This document shows, in pieces, positions 1 through 9,693 of a stretch of 20,985 bases of DNA (the first letter of the stretch is position 1; every line of letters starts with the position of its first letter). The translations under genes and the position numbers were made by a program. Under the pieces are notes generated by a model, which was not told the origin of the DNA, made no database searches, and was given only the letters and a program-made list of their open reading frames with translations. Where the stretch lies: NCBI GenBank assembly GCA_030446945.1, contig JAUJMI010000015.1, forward strand, positions 1 through 20,985, given 5' to 3'. The stretch is from Longimicrobium sp. (GTDB lineage Bacteria > Gemmatimonadota > Gemmatimonadetes > Longimicrobiales > Longimicrobiaceae).

Positions 1-2
1 CG

Positions 3-3000
3 GAGAAAGACAGCACGGTGATGGACTACCACGCCAACGGCAACCGCGCCTGGCACCAGCCGGGTGCGGACCAGGCGCGGCGGGTGGAGTTCTTCTATAA
101 CGGTCTGGGACTCTACTCCTCCATGCGCATGCCCTCACAGCGGGCGAGTGGGGGGGCACGAGACTCCGTGGAGTACGACGCCTGGGGCAACCTGTACCGG
201 ACCCGGACGCCCAAAGGGCACTGGACCACGAACCAGAAGGACGTGCTGGGCCGGGACTCGGTCGTCACCTCCCCGATCGACACGCTGGGGCAATCCTTCC
301 AGACGCAGACCTTCGCGTACGACGCGATGGACCGCGTCCGGTCGGTCGAATCGTTCGGGCCCGCACTCAGCTATACACGCGCCTATCCGAACGGCATCAC
401 CGAAACGCACACCACGGCGGAGGAGCGCCTGTTCGTGCGCAACTTCTACAACGCGGAGGGTGCGCTGGACAGCGTGGCACGCTGGAGCCGTCCGGACACC
501 AGCCGGATCGGCACGATTACCACCCGCTGGCGCTACGATGCTGCCGGGCGCAAGATCCGTGAGGTCGCACCCGACAGGCAGGAGGATGAGTACACGTACG
601 ACCTCGCCGGTAACGTGAAGAGTTGGCGGACGCGGCGTGGCCACACCATCAGCATGGAGTATGATGCCCTGAGCCGGCTGAAGACGCGCGTGGTGCCCGG
701 GGCCAGCTACGACGTGTGGAAGCCCCAGTGGATCTTTCCGTACTATGTGGACGACGGCACGGGCGGGCTGAACCAGACCAACGGCGGATTCTCAGGGCTC
801 ACCATTCCCGGCGACGTGGCGAGCTTCACGTACGACGCCGTGGGGAATCTGCTGAGTGCGACCAACCGCGACGCCACGGTCAAGCGCAGCTACTACCCGA
901 ACGGATCGCTGGCCACGGACACGCTCAAGGTCCGCACCTACGCCGAGCTCAGCGCCGGTGGGGACACGACCCGCCATGTGTACGGGCTCGGCTACGGCTA
1001 CGATCTGAACGGCCGGCGCAAGACCCTGGTGCACCCGAAGGGCCTCGCCCCGGTGGTGGATGGGGTGATTCGCGACGTGCAGCGCTACGCCTACAACGAC
1101 ACTACGGGGGCGCTGAAGACGGTCACGGACGTGCTGGACAACTCCTTTCAGTACGCGTACACGGCGGACGGCGAGCTGGAACGGCTCTCCGGGGCAGGAA
1201 CGGAGATACATTACAGCTATGATGCCGACGGGCAGATGATGCGGCGGGTAGACCGGGCCGGCACCTACCTGCTGCACGAGGACACATTGTTCCACGATGC
1301 ACGGGGCAAGACTCTGCGGGCCCGGACCAATACCGATACCATCGCTTACGCCTACACTGGGCTCGGCTCCCTCGCCTGGTCGTACACCCACCCGTACGTC
1401 AGCGTCCGGGACAAAGTGGACCCTGAGGAGGCCTACGTCACAGACGCACTGGGCAACGCGCATACTGTGACGCGTCGCTCCACCGACCCGGTACGGGACA
1501 TCGACGATGGGTGGTACGCGAGCGAACTTCGCTACGAGCCAGGCACGGGGCGGCTCCTCAAGAGGTGGACGGCGCCGCATGTCTCGACGAACCCCCTGAC
1601 GCAGACCGATACGACGGAGTACGACGCGGCCGGCAACCGATTTCGCTACGCCAACGCGGAGCTTGCCTGGACGCCGTACAAGGACTGCTCGGGCACGACC
1701 TGTGTGAACCCCTCCGACGCGACACTACGCGAGTGGTCGGCTTCCTACTACGGGGCCGACGAGCGTCTACGCGTGATGGATCGCCGTACCTGCTACTTTT
1801 ACCCGGAGGGGGGGTGCGACAGATCCCGGCCGCCGCTCTACGGGTCGCGCCCGGCGTTCGAGGAGCACCGCTACGACGCGCTGGGGCGGCGCGTGCTGGT
1901 GAGAACGCGGCAGGAGTGGGCGTGCGGGTCCCACTGTGACAACAGCCTGCGGCGGATCGTTTGGGACGGAGACCAGATCCTGTATGAGATCAGTGCGCCC
2001 GGGGCCACGTCGGCCACTGAGGCCGAGATGGAGCGGGATGTGGGGCATGTCGTGCCCTACAAGAGCGAGAGCTTCCTCTATGGGCGGATCGCCTACACGC
2101 ACGGGTCAGGCATCGACCAGCCGCTCGCACTGATCCGCATGGAGTACTCCGACCTTATTCCGGGCCCGGAGCTGGTGGTCCCGCGCGCGACGTGGCGGGG
2201 CACCTACGACACGGGCACCTTCGGCAGCTTCGGCGCGGGGAGTCGCTGCGAGGGGGTGTGGGAACAGGTCAGCAAGGACGAGCTCAATCCGGATTCCGCA
2301 TTCGTGGACTACTGCATCGAGGTAGACTGGCCGGCGCCCCATCTGTGGAGCTCGCAGCTGTCGCGGCGGCGCAACATGCTGGGCCCAGTCTCCTGGATGG
2401 GCAGCCTGATCGTGGGTGGGCGCGATGCGTCGGGGCAGCTCTACCGCAGGAACCGCTTCTACGATCCCCAGAGCGGAAGGTTCACTCAGGAGGATCCCAT
2501 TGGCCTGGCCGGCGGGCTCAACGTGTACGGCTTTGCCAATGGTGACCCGGTCACATATAGTGATCCGTATGGTTTGAAAGTCTGTTACCAGGGTAGCAGG
2601 GCGCAGGTGCAGCGACTCCGGAGAGGTACCGAAGAGGGCACTGGATCTAGCATTACCCTGGACAGCGACAACTGCATCAGTGAGATAGAACTCCGCGACC
2701 GGCGCCGTGCGGCGCAATCGACCCGACTACAGGAAATGGTCGATTCCGAGGCGGAAATCAACGTCCGGTATTACACTCCGTTGTGGGGGGGCACACAGCA
2801 CCACGCCCAGTCCACTCCAGACGGACGTCACGCTCGGGTATTGATTTCTGACTACGGGCTTGGTGGATACTGGACACGGCTGTTCGGCCGAGGCCCTTGC
2901 TGGGGCCGCGCTCCCGCCACTCTCGCGGCAGTCATCTCACATGAACTCATCGGACACACGTATCACCAAACCGTAGCCCGTCCTGGGTCGGGCAGTGGTG

Positions 3001-3071
3001 AACCGTATGCCGTCGCCTGGGAGAACAGGCATCACCGTCTATCGGGGGAGCCCATTCGATGCTCGCACTGA
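3..3071 (+). CDS. RHS/YD-repeat protein with HELIGH C-terminal domain (5' partial)
   Basis: The frame is open to the left edge, so the N-terminus is missing; 1022 residues are visible. Repeated YD motifs (YDAWGNL, YDAAGRK, YDLAGNV, YDAVGNL, YDADGQ, YDALGRR) form the RHS shell that in known members encloses a toxic C-terminus. The RHS core motif runs from about residue 811 to DPYGL at 854-858 and includes RNRFYDPQSGRF and EDPIGL. After it comes an unrelated domain of about 164 residues, typical of polymorphic toxins. This tip contains HELIGHTYH (His980, Glu981, His985, His988), with Glu1000 and Glu1007 downstream in a GEPYAVAWEN segment, suggesting a zinc metallopeptidase-like site. The spacing is HExxxH, as in M49 peptidases (HELLGH), not the usual HExxH. 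Codon use becomes less GC-biased after the core, suggesting an exchanged tip. The RHS identity is firm; toxin activity is inferred. Confidence 0.9.
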   Translation, partial: EKDSTVMDYHANGNRAWHQPGADQARRVEFFYNGLGLYSSMRMPSQRASGGARDSVEYDAWGNLYRTRTPKGHWTTNQKDVLGRDSVVTSPIDTLGQSFQTQTFAYDAMDRVRSVESFGPALSYTRAYPNGITETHTTAEERLFVRNFYNAEGALDSVARWSRPDTSRIGTITTRWRYDAAGRKIREVAPDRQEDEYTYDLAGNVKSWRTRRGHTISMEYDALSRLKTRVVPGASYDVWKPQWIFPYYVDDGTGGLNQTNGGFSGLTIPGDVASFTYDAVGNLLSATNRDATVKRSYYPNGSLATDTLKVRTYAELSAGGDTTRHVYGLGYGYDLNGRRKTLVHPKGLAPVVDGVIRDVQRYAYNDTTGALKTVTDVLDNSFQYAYTADGELERLSGAGTEIHYSYDADGQMMRRVDRAGTYLLHEDTLFHDARGKTLRARTNTDTIAYAYTGLGSLAWSYTHPYVSVRDKVDPEEAYVTDALGNAHTVTRRSTDPVRDIDDGWYASELRYEPGTGRLLKRWTAPHVSTNPLTQTDTTEYDAAGNRFRYANAELAWTPYKDCSGTTCVNPSDATLREWSASYYGADERLRVMDRRTCYFYPEGGCDRSRPPLYGSRPAFEEHRYDALGRRVLVRTRQEWACGSHCDNSLRRIVWDGDQILYEISAPGATSATEAEMERDVGHVVPYKSESFLYGRIAYTHGSGIDQPLALIRMEYSDLIPGPELVVPRATWRGTYDTGTFGSFGAGSRCEGVWEQVSKDELNPDSAFVDYCIEVDWPAPHLWSSQLSRRRNMLGPVSWMGSLIVGGRDASGQLYRRNRFYDPQSGRFTQEDPIGLAGGLNVYGFANGDPVTYSDPYGLKVCYQGSRAQVQRLRRGTEEGTGSSITLDSDNCISEIELRDRRRAAQSTRLQEMVDSEAEINVRYYTPLWGGTQHHAQSTPDGRHARVLISDYGLGGYWTRLFGRGPCWGRAPATLAAVISHELIGHTYHQTVARPGSGSGEPYAVAWENRHHRLSGEPIRCSH

Positions 3072-3442
3072 TCTCTAGAAATTGGATGGCGCGTCGCCTC
3101 CTCTTTGTCGGCTTGCTACTGGTGACTGCCTGCCAGAGCAGAACACCTGGGAACGCATACATCGACAAAGTGCTCCAGGAGGCGGCCGCGGCGACGCGTG
3201 TGCACCTTCGACAGGTCGCGCAGGTGGCGTCAACTCACGCGCGTAGAGGCAGCGGCAGGGAGGCGGCCGCAGCGACTACATTTTCGGATCCGGTGTTGCT
3301 TGAGCTACGACCATGCAGTGCTCACATGCGATTCAACTACTCGTATCAGGGCATCAAACAGGTCGGGTCCGCTGACCTCGAGTACGATCGTACCAGAAGG
3401 GCATGGCTTGTAACTAAGCTGTGGATGATCCACGAGGAGTAG
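3059..3442 (+). CDS. Small lipoprotein, candidate immunity protein of the RHS toxin
   Basis: The product is 127 residues and matches no family I recognise. The N-terminus has basic residues, a hydrophobic run (LLFVGLLLV) and a lipobox, VTAC, predicting a lipoprotein. The ATG at 3059 overlaps the end of the RHS gene by 13 bases and has GGGGGAG about eight bases upstream, so translational coupling is likely. An alternative ATG at 3086 would give a more compact signal peptide (MARRLLFVG) but has no clear ribosome-binding site. The mature part is alanine- and arginine-rich, then ends in a beta-like segment (FNYSYQGIKQVGSADLEY). A small gene overlapping the 3' end of an RHS toxin gene is the usual place for its immunity gene; a lipid-anchored protein would protect the periplasm. 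That role comes from position only. Confidence 0.7.
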   Translation: MLALISRNWMARRLLFVGLLLVTACQSRTPGNAYIDKVLQEAAAATRVHLRQVAQVASTHARRGSGREAAAATTFSDPVLLELRPCSAHMRFNYSYQGIKQVGSADLEYDRTRRAWLVTKLWMIHEE

Positions 3443-3446
3443 CAAG

Positions 3447-3466
3447 CCGCAGGCGGATTCCTGCGG
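3447..3466 (+). terminator. Hairpin just after the lipoprotein gene
   Basis: CCGCAGG and CCTGCGG form a 7-bp perfect stem with a 6-base loop starting five bases after the stop codon. No T-run follows, so this may be a weak or Rho-assisted end, or chance. Confidence 0.3.
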
Positions 3467-3855
3467 GGCATCCATGGGTGGCTCTGGTCTGCGTGGCGCC
3501 TCAGAGGCAGATCGGGTGGCTGGATACCTCACCGCTCATCCCCCGAGTTTGCTTTTGTGCGCTTCCGTAGGATGAGGCAGCGATGCTCGCACGGTGACAC
3601 CAGCAGCAGGGACAGCAGTTGGGAGCACTCCTCGCCTGGAGTGCCCCCGCCTAGCGGTGGCGAGGGAATACTCGCCGGCTCGGAGTAAACACCAACGGGA
3701 GTCCTGCCCGAACGCGGGACTCCCCAACTCCCCATCGTCTCGTTAGAGCGGCGGGTGCCAATTTCGACGCGAGCGTCGCACGCAGGCACGGAGCGCATCA
3801 TGACTGCTTCGGGGCTTAACCACCGTCATGCTTCAAGTCGCTCCCAATCCCCGCT

Positions 3856-3915
3856 GGGGCGGATCAGGTGTCTCGTCGAACCTCTGCGGTTTCCCGGGTC
3901 GCAGGACCTCACCCC
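3856..3915 (+). repeat. Imperfect direct repeat, copy 1
   Basis: This segment of about 60 bases matches 4083-4143. Both begin GGGGCGG, share CAGGTGTC, contain the identical core TTCCCGGGTCGCAGG (3891-3905 and 4119-4133), and end in CCTCACC. No coding function is apparent. Confidence 0.6.
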
Positions 3916-4082
3916 AAGAAGCGGAGGCCGGAGTGGGAGGGGCGTTGTGTATCCCTGGCGCTCTCGGCGTCTACCCCGTATCGGGCCTCTCTCCCACAAC
4001 GGCTGCTGCAAGTTGCTCCCACGTTCCCCGCGCATCGCTCGGCGATCCAACGCGGGCGCCACGCAAAATCTCGATGACCGCA

Positions 4083-4143
4083 GGGGCGGGCCAGGTGTCG
4101 GATCGAGTCTCGTCCGGCTTCCCGGGTCGCAGGGCCTCACCTC
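4083..4143 (+). repeat. Imperfect direct repeat, copy 2
   Basis: Second copy of the 3856-3915 repeat, about 228 bases downstream. A shorter related pair (CAAGTCGCTCCC near 3834-3845, CAAGTTGCTCCC near 4009-4020) lies nearby at a different spacing, so the array is degenerate, not a clean tandem duplication. Confidence 0.6.
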
Positions 4144-4477
4144 AGTTGCGGGCACATCGTGGCCGGCGCGGGGTCGTCAGCCCGCGCCAGCGCCACACCC
4201 GAATTGTCAATGCGTGCGCCTCGAGCCGGTCCTGCAGCGTACGTCCGGGACCCCCACGTTACGGTCACGGATCATGGGTGCTCACGGGGACCGCCTGGAT
4301 TTCCCGCGTGGCCGCTGCACATCTTCATGGACGCTACTGGGTCCGGAGGGAACCTGGTGGACGAGTGTTATGTGGAGGTCGATGCCTCAACTCGTTGTCA
4401 GGTCAGAGCGTCCCCCCTACGCATCCGGCTCGGTGGTCCCGCTGGGACCGGGCACTGCTCGACTCGTTGATTTCGCT

Positions 4478-5332
4478 CTACGCAGAGCGGAGCCTCCGCT
4501 CCTTGGCCCAGCGCTCGTGATCGAAGGACCGCTCCGTCTGCGCGATCTCCAGGATCAGCGGCGCCAGCTTGCGGGCGAGCGCCGCGAGCGCCTTGATCTT
4601 GCTCCCGCCGTTGCGCTTGACCATCGCCTCGTACTGCACGCGGAACAGGCCGCTCTTCTTGCACCAGCGCGCAGTCAGCAGGAAGAGCTGCTTGCGAAGG
4701 AGCGGCCGTCCCCGCTTGCTCTGCCAGCGGCGGCCGTCCTTCCCCGCCGAGCTGCTTCCCACCAGATTCATCCCGGCCAGCTTGAGCACCTGGCGTGCGT
4801 GCACGAAGTCGTGCAGCGCGCCCATCTCCGACGGGATCGTCGCCGCACCCACCGGACCCAGCTCCGGGATTGTGGTGAGCGCACGCGCAGGCGCGTAGTT
4901 CATCACCACCTGCTCGATGCGATCATCCGCCGCCTTCATCTGCGCCCGAAGCAACTCCCAGCGGTCCATCACGTCCCAGATCTCCCGTCGCCGCGCCTCG
5001 GCCGCGTTGCCGAGGCCGACACTCCGCTTCGCCTCCTCCCGAAGTGCCCGCGCCTTCTCAGGCCCGTAGTGCTGCAGAGCGAGACGCAACACATCCGCAC
5101 TGTGGCCGGTGGGGACCTCGGTGCCACGCTCCACACGTACGGACTGCAATACGACTACGACCAGCCGCACGTCGGCCACGCCGAAGTCGAACTGCGCGAA
5201 CTCGCCCGCCACGCCCTCGAAGCGCACCATCAGCTCCGACGGCAGCTTGGCCTTCTCAAGGCGGACGACGCGGTAGAACGTGCTCTCGCCCAACGTGATA
5301 CCCTCCTCGTGCAGGTGCCGCAGCACCTCCAC
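4478..5332 (-). pseudogene. Chimeric transposase remnant: IS21 istA fragment joined to IS110 C-terminus
   Basis: One open frame of 284 residues from a GTG at 5332. Residues 1-57 resemble the IS21-family transposase IstA: STFYRVVR, then MVRFEG and GEFAQFDFG with the first catalytic Asp at 49. Residues 58-76 fit neither family. Residues 77-284 resemble the middle and C-terminus of IS110-family transposases: HYGPEKARALREEAKRSVG, a coiled helical segment, then the transposase_20-type domain with TTIPELGPVGAATI (153-166), KLAGMNLVG and SKRGRPLLRKQL. The IS110 N-terminal DEDD catalytic domain and the rest of the IstA catalytic core are both missing, so neither transposase should work. The most likely origin is a deletion or insertion that fused two insertion-sequence remnants in frame. 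The junction lies at about 5105-5161. Some automatic annotations would call this simply a transposase. Confidence 0.75.
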
Positions 5333-5412
5333 CGGCGGCGCCTGCGGGTCCTCCGCGACGAGCTCACGCAGTCGCTGCCCGAGGCGACCGGGAAGCGGCG
5401 GTCGTCCGACCC
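5162..5412 (-). mobile_element. IS21-family istA remnant (partial, 5' end lost)
   Basis: Reading upstream of the GTG at 5332 in the same frame, the translation stays IstA-like (LGQRLRELVAEDPQAPPVEV) back to about 5405 and then runs into C-rich low-complexity DNA with no start codon context. Only a short internal piece of istA survives, and no istB helper gene is seen in the window. Confidence 0.55.
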
Positions 5413-5444
5413 CGCGGGCGCTGCGCCGGCTCTTGAGTCTCGCA

Positions 5445-5560
5445 CCCCCACCCCCCCCACCTCAACCTCCGCCGGAAACACGTCCCCCCACTGTCCCCTC
5501 CGGCGCGTCGGCGCTCATCTGCCTTCCATCCCCCATCCCCCATCCCCCTGCCAGCATTGC
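5445..5560. repeat. C-rich low-complexity tract with CATCCCC tandem units
   Basis: The plus strand is strongly C-rich, with a run of eight C around 5451-5458 and three tandem CATCCCC-type units at about 5527-5548. It marks the broken edge of the istA remnant. No gene is seen between 5413 and the hsp20 start. Confidence 0.6.
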
Positions 5561-5703
5561 AGTGCAGTCTGCCGGGAAGTGCCGCGAGTTTGCCATTTTG
5601 ACCAATCCAAACAGGCCCGCGGGTTGCCTTCCGTGTGGCCGACCGCGGGCGAGCCGCGGGAGACATCATGTTCAACCGGGAGAAGAACAGAGAGGAGGCA
5701 GCC

Positions 5704-6177
5704 ATGGCACTCTACCCGACCCGCTACAGCGATCCCATCGACCAGCTCTTCGGCACCGTGTTCGGCGGCAACGGGAGCCGCAACGGGAACGGCGGCAGCC
5801 TGATGCGCGCGCCCGACACCGACGTGATCGAGACGGAGCGCGAGATCCGCGTGGTGACCGAGATGCCGGGGCTGAAGAGGGAGAACATCGAGGTGGACGT
5901 GGAGAACAACGTCCTGACCATTCGCGGCGAGAAGCGCGAGGAGCGCACCGAGGGCGAGGCCGGCCGCTTCCACCTGGCCGAGCGCCGCTACGGGACCTTT
6001 ACCCGCTCCTTCGTCCTGCCGCGCGACGTGGACCCGGAGCAGATCCACGCCGACTTCCAGGACGGCGTCCTCACCATCGCCATCCCCAAGAGCGAGCGGG
6101 TGCGCCGGCGCCGCATCGAGGTCGGCGGGATGCAGAACGGCACCGAGCCCGCCGCCGAGGAGGCGGTGAACGGCTGA
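5704..6177 (+). CDS. Hsp20/alpha-crystallin small heat-shock protein
   Basis: The 157-residue product is a cytoplasmic ATP-independent chaperone that holds unfolding proteins as an oligomer. The N-terminus (MALYPTRYSDPIDQLF) and a glycine/asparagine-rich linker precede the alpha-crystallin domain at about 41-130, which includes the conserved VTEMPGLKRENIEV and ADFQDGVLTI segments. The C-terminal IEV at 138-140 fits the I-x-I/V anchoring motif. The length is normal for bacterial Hsp20. I chose the ATG at 5704 because GAGGAGG lies five bases upstream; an in-frame ATG at 5668 has a weaker site. No CIRCE element is visible upstream. The gene stands alone between transposase debris and the carotenoid cluster. 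Confidence 0.93.
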   Translation: MALYPTRYSDPIDQLFGTVFGGNGSRNGNGGSLMRAPDTDVIETEREIRVVTEMPGLKRENIEVDVENNVLTIRGEKREERTEGEAGRFHLAERRYGTFTRSFVLPRDVDPEQIHADFQDGVLTIAIPKSERVRRRRIEVGGMQNGTEPAAEEAVNG

Positions 6178-6205
6178 CGGCTGCGCGACGGGGACCAAGA
6201 GAGGA

Positions 6206-6236
6206 GGGGCGGGCACCCTGGGGTGCCCGCCCCTTT
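6206..6236 (+). terminator. Strong Rho-independent terminator after hsp20
   Basis: GGGGCGGGCACCC (6206-6218) and GGGTGCCCGCCCC (6221-6233) are perfect complements, followed by TTT. The innermost pairs must open to leave a short loop. It lies between two convergent genes and could end transcripts from both hsp20 and the carotenoid operon on the other strand. Confidence 0.85.
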
Positions 6237-6334
6237 CAACACAGAGCCACAGAGCGAAACTACAAGTCGCCGAGAACCCCTCCTGCCGTTCTTGCGGTAC
6301 CCCTCTGTATCCCCGTGTGAGGCTGCAGTCGCAG

Positions 6335-7192
6335 TTACGCGGCCAGCAGCTCGCGCAGCTCGCCGACCACGCGGACGCGCCCGGGCGGGGGGTCGAAGCG
6401 GTCCGGGATGCCGCCGCCGCCGATCACGATCTCGGTGCCTTCCGGAAGCACGCGGCGCAGCTCGCATGTGAGGCGCGCGAACTCCTCGGGGCTCATGGGG
6501 CGCATCACCGAGGTGCACACCATGGCGGCGCGGCGCTCCCCGGCCACGCGGCCGATCTCCTCCAGCGGGACGCTGAGCCCCAGGTAGATGACGCGCCACC
6601 CCGCGTCCAGCAGGTGCAGCGCGGCACCCATCAGCCCCAGCTCGTGGTACTCGCCGGGTATGCCGGCGCACACCGCCAGCGGTCCGCCGGCGATGCCCCC
6701 CTCCAGCTCGGCGAAGATCGCCGCGAGCTTCTCGCGCGCGAAGGCGGTGGCGTAGTGCTCGTCCGCCACGCCGACCTCGCCGCACGCCCAGCGCTCGCCC
6801 ACCACCCGCAGCACGGGCATCAGCACCTCGTCCACGCGGCGCAGCGAGGGGACGGAGGAGAGGCGCTCCCACGCGGCCTGCGCGCGGGGGCGATCCATGG
6901 AGAGGAGGGCGTCGGCGATCTCGTCGCGAACAGCGTCCAGGAGGGCGGCGTCGGCCTGGGGGGAGAGCGGAAGGGAGGTCTGCCGCACTCGATCCAGCGC
7001 CTCGCCGATGGAGAGGCCTTCGTCGATCAGGCGCTTGATCCGCGCCAGGATGGCGACATCCTCGTCGGTGTACAGCCGGTACCCCGCGGGCGAGCGGAGA
7101 GGGGTGAGGAGGTGATAGCGCCGCTCCCAGGCGCGAAGCGTTGCCGGATTGATCCCGGTGAGGTGCGCCACCCGTTTGATCCGGTACGTCAT
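6335..7192 (-). CDS. CarH/LitR-like MerR-family regulator with B12-binding domain
   Basis: The 285-residue protein has a MerR-type winged-helix domain at 1-68 (LRAWERRY, SPAGYRLYTDEDV), a helical bundle and a cobalamin-binding Rossmann domain. The bundle carries the W-x9-EH signature of CarH-type photoreceptors (Trp135, Glu145, His146), and GEYHELG supplies the likely lower cobalt ligand, His183. CarH proteins bind adenosylcobalamin, repress carotenoid genes as tetramers in the dark and fall apart in light. Here Ala136 follows the Trp where, as I recall, Thermus CarH has the His that binds cobalt after photolysis. The ATG at 7192 has GGAGAG nine bases upstream; a GTG lies just before it. It is the last gene of the crtY-E-I-B operon, 38 bases after crtB, so it may regulate its own operon. 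Confidence 0.88.
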   Translation of the reverse strand: MTYRIKRVAHLTGINPATLRAWERRYHLLTPLRSPAGYRLYTDEDVAILARIKRLIDEGLSIGEALDRVRQTSLPLSPQADAALLDAVRDEIADALLSMDRPRAQAAWERLSSVPSLRRVDEVLMPVLRVVGERWACGEVGVADEHYATAFAREKLAAIFAELEGGIAGGPLAVCAGIPGEYHELGLMGAALHLLDAGWRVIYLGLSVPLEEIGRVAGERRAAMVCTSVMRPMSPEEFARLTCELRRVLPEGTEIVIGGGGIPDRFDPPPGRVRVVGELRELLAA

Positions 7193-7230
7193 CACGTTGG
7201 GCTCTCCGGGCCCGTGCGGACACGTTCAGT

Positions 7231-8150
<920 letters not shown>

Positions 8151-8154
<4 letters not shown>

Positions 8155-9671
8155 GCGAAGGCGGCGGTGCGCGCGGGCGCCGCTGGCAGGGGAAGGGGAT
8201 CGGCCGGCGCGGGCATGACCCGCTCCAGCACCTTGGCCGTGGAGAGCACGCCCGGAACGCCCGCGCCGGGGTGCGTGCCCGCCCCCACGAAGTAGAGCCC
8301 GCCCACGTGCGGCGACTGGTTGTGGTAGCGGAAGTACGCCGACTGGGTCAGCCGCGGCTCGATGCCGAACCCCGCGCCGTGCGTGGAGCGCAGCGTGTCG
8401 CGGAAGTAGTTGGGGGTGAGGTGGAAGGAGGTCGCCAGCGACTCGCGCAGCCCGGGCAGAAGGGTGCGCTCCAGGTGCGACAGGATGCGCTCGAAGTACT
8501 CGGGTCCCGCCTCGTCCCAGTCGATCCCGCTCTGCAGGTTGGGGACGGGGGAGAGGACGTAAAAGGTCTCGCACCCCGCGGGCGCCAGCGATGGATCGGT
8601 GCGCGTGGGGGCGTGCAGGTAGAGCGAGAAGTCCTTTGCGAGCACCTTGCGATCGAAGATGTCGTCGAGCAGTCCCTTGTAGCGCGGCCCCATCAGGATG
8701 GTGTGGTGCGCCAGCTCCGGGTACTGCTTCCGGGTGCCGAAGTAGCCCACGAAGAGCCCCATCGAGTACCGACGCGTCTTCAGCGCGGCGCGCGTGCGCC
8801 AGTTGCGCTCCTCCGGCGCCAGCAGCGACCCATATACCTGCGTGGGGTCGGCGTTGGCGACCACCATCGACGCCGCGATCCTGCGCCCGCCGGCATGCAC
8901 CGCCACCGCCCGGCCGCCGCGCGTCTCGATCCGCTCCGCCGGCGTCCCGAAGTGCATCTCCACCCCCATCTCGTCCAGCAGCTTCACCAGCCCGTGCACG
9001 ATGGAGGTGGTGCCGCCCTTTGCGAACCAGACGCCCCACTTCCGCTCCAGCCAGTGGATCAGCAGGTAGATGGAGGTGATGCGGAACGGGTTGCCGCCCA
9101 CCAGCAGCGGCTCGAAGGTGAAGACCTGCCGCAGCCGCTCGTCCTGGATGTACTTCGCCACCTGCGCGTATACCGAGCGGTGGTTGCCCAGGCGGAGCAT
9201 GGCCGGGAGGGCGCGCAGCATGTCCGCCGCGCGCCCGAACGGCACGTCCGAGAGCTGGGTGTAGCCGACGGCGAAGATCTTTTCCGCGTGCGCCGCCAGC
9301 CTGCGGTAGCCGTCCACGTCACCCGGAGAGAGCGCCGCGATCTGGGCGATCAGGCGTTCCTCGTCGCCTACGTAGTCGAAGCGGGAGCCGTCCGGGAACT
9401 CCACGCGGTAAAAGGGGTCGACGGGGACCAGCTCGAAGTAGTCGCGCGAGTCGCGCCCGGCCAGCTCGAACAGCTCGTGGAGCAGGTAGGGCGCGGTGAT
9501 GACGGTGGGGCCGGCGTCGAAGGTGAAGCCGTCGCGGCGGAAGACGGCCGCGCGCCCGCCGGGCTGGTCCATCGCCTCCAGCAGCACTACGCGATGACCT
9601 CGGGCGCGCAGCCGGATGGCCGCGGCGAGTCCCCCGAAGCCCGATCCGATGACAACAGCCGGATCGCTCAT
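8151..9671 (-). CDS. crtI: Phytoene desaturase (CrtI type)
   Basis: The 506-residue FAD-dependent desaturase should take phytoene to lycopene or a related product. The N-terminal dinucleotide-binding motif is GSGFGG at 9-14, followed by LEAMDQPGGRA and FDAGPT, all typical of the CrtI/CrtN family. The C-terminal FAD motif is GAGTHPGAGVPG at 463-474. The length is normal. The ATG at 9671 has CGGAG about eight bases upstream. It overlaps crtB by four bases and is separated from crtE by about 150 bases that hold a dispersed inverted repeat. Its own desaturation number cannot be read from sequence. Confidence 0.95.
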
Positions 9672-9693
9672 GCGGGCTCCGAAGAACTGCGGG

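Larger units (their letters stand above)
3443..4477. other. Gene-free stretch of about 1 kb between RHS locus and transposase remnant
   Basis: I see no credible gene on either strand. The open frames here are arginine/proline-rich, lack ribosome-binding sites and match no family. The stretch holds hairpins (GCACTCC/GGAGTGC at 3625-3644; GGGAGTCC/GGACTCCC at 3697-3724) and an imperfect direct repeat described separately. It looks like decayed or repeat-derived DNA between an RHS locus and insertion-sequence debris. Confidence 0.6.

Noticed and set aside
5640..5703. Earlier starts for Hsp20 (5635, 5668)
   Set aside because: The ATG at 5704 has the stronger GAGGAGG site and gives the expected N-terminus and length.
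3755..5803. Plus-strand open frame of 682 codons
   Set aside because: It is antisense to the transposase remnant and runs into hsp20 in the wrong frame; it shows no recognisable domain.
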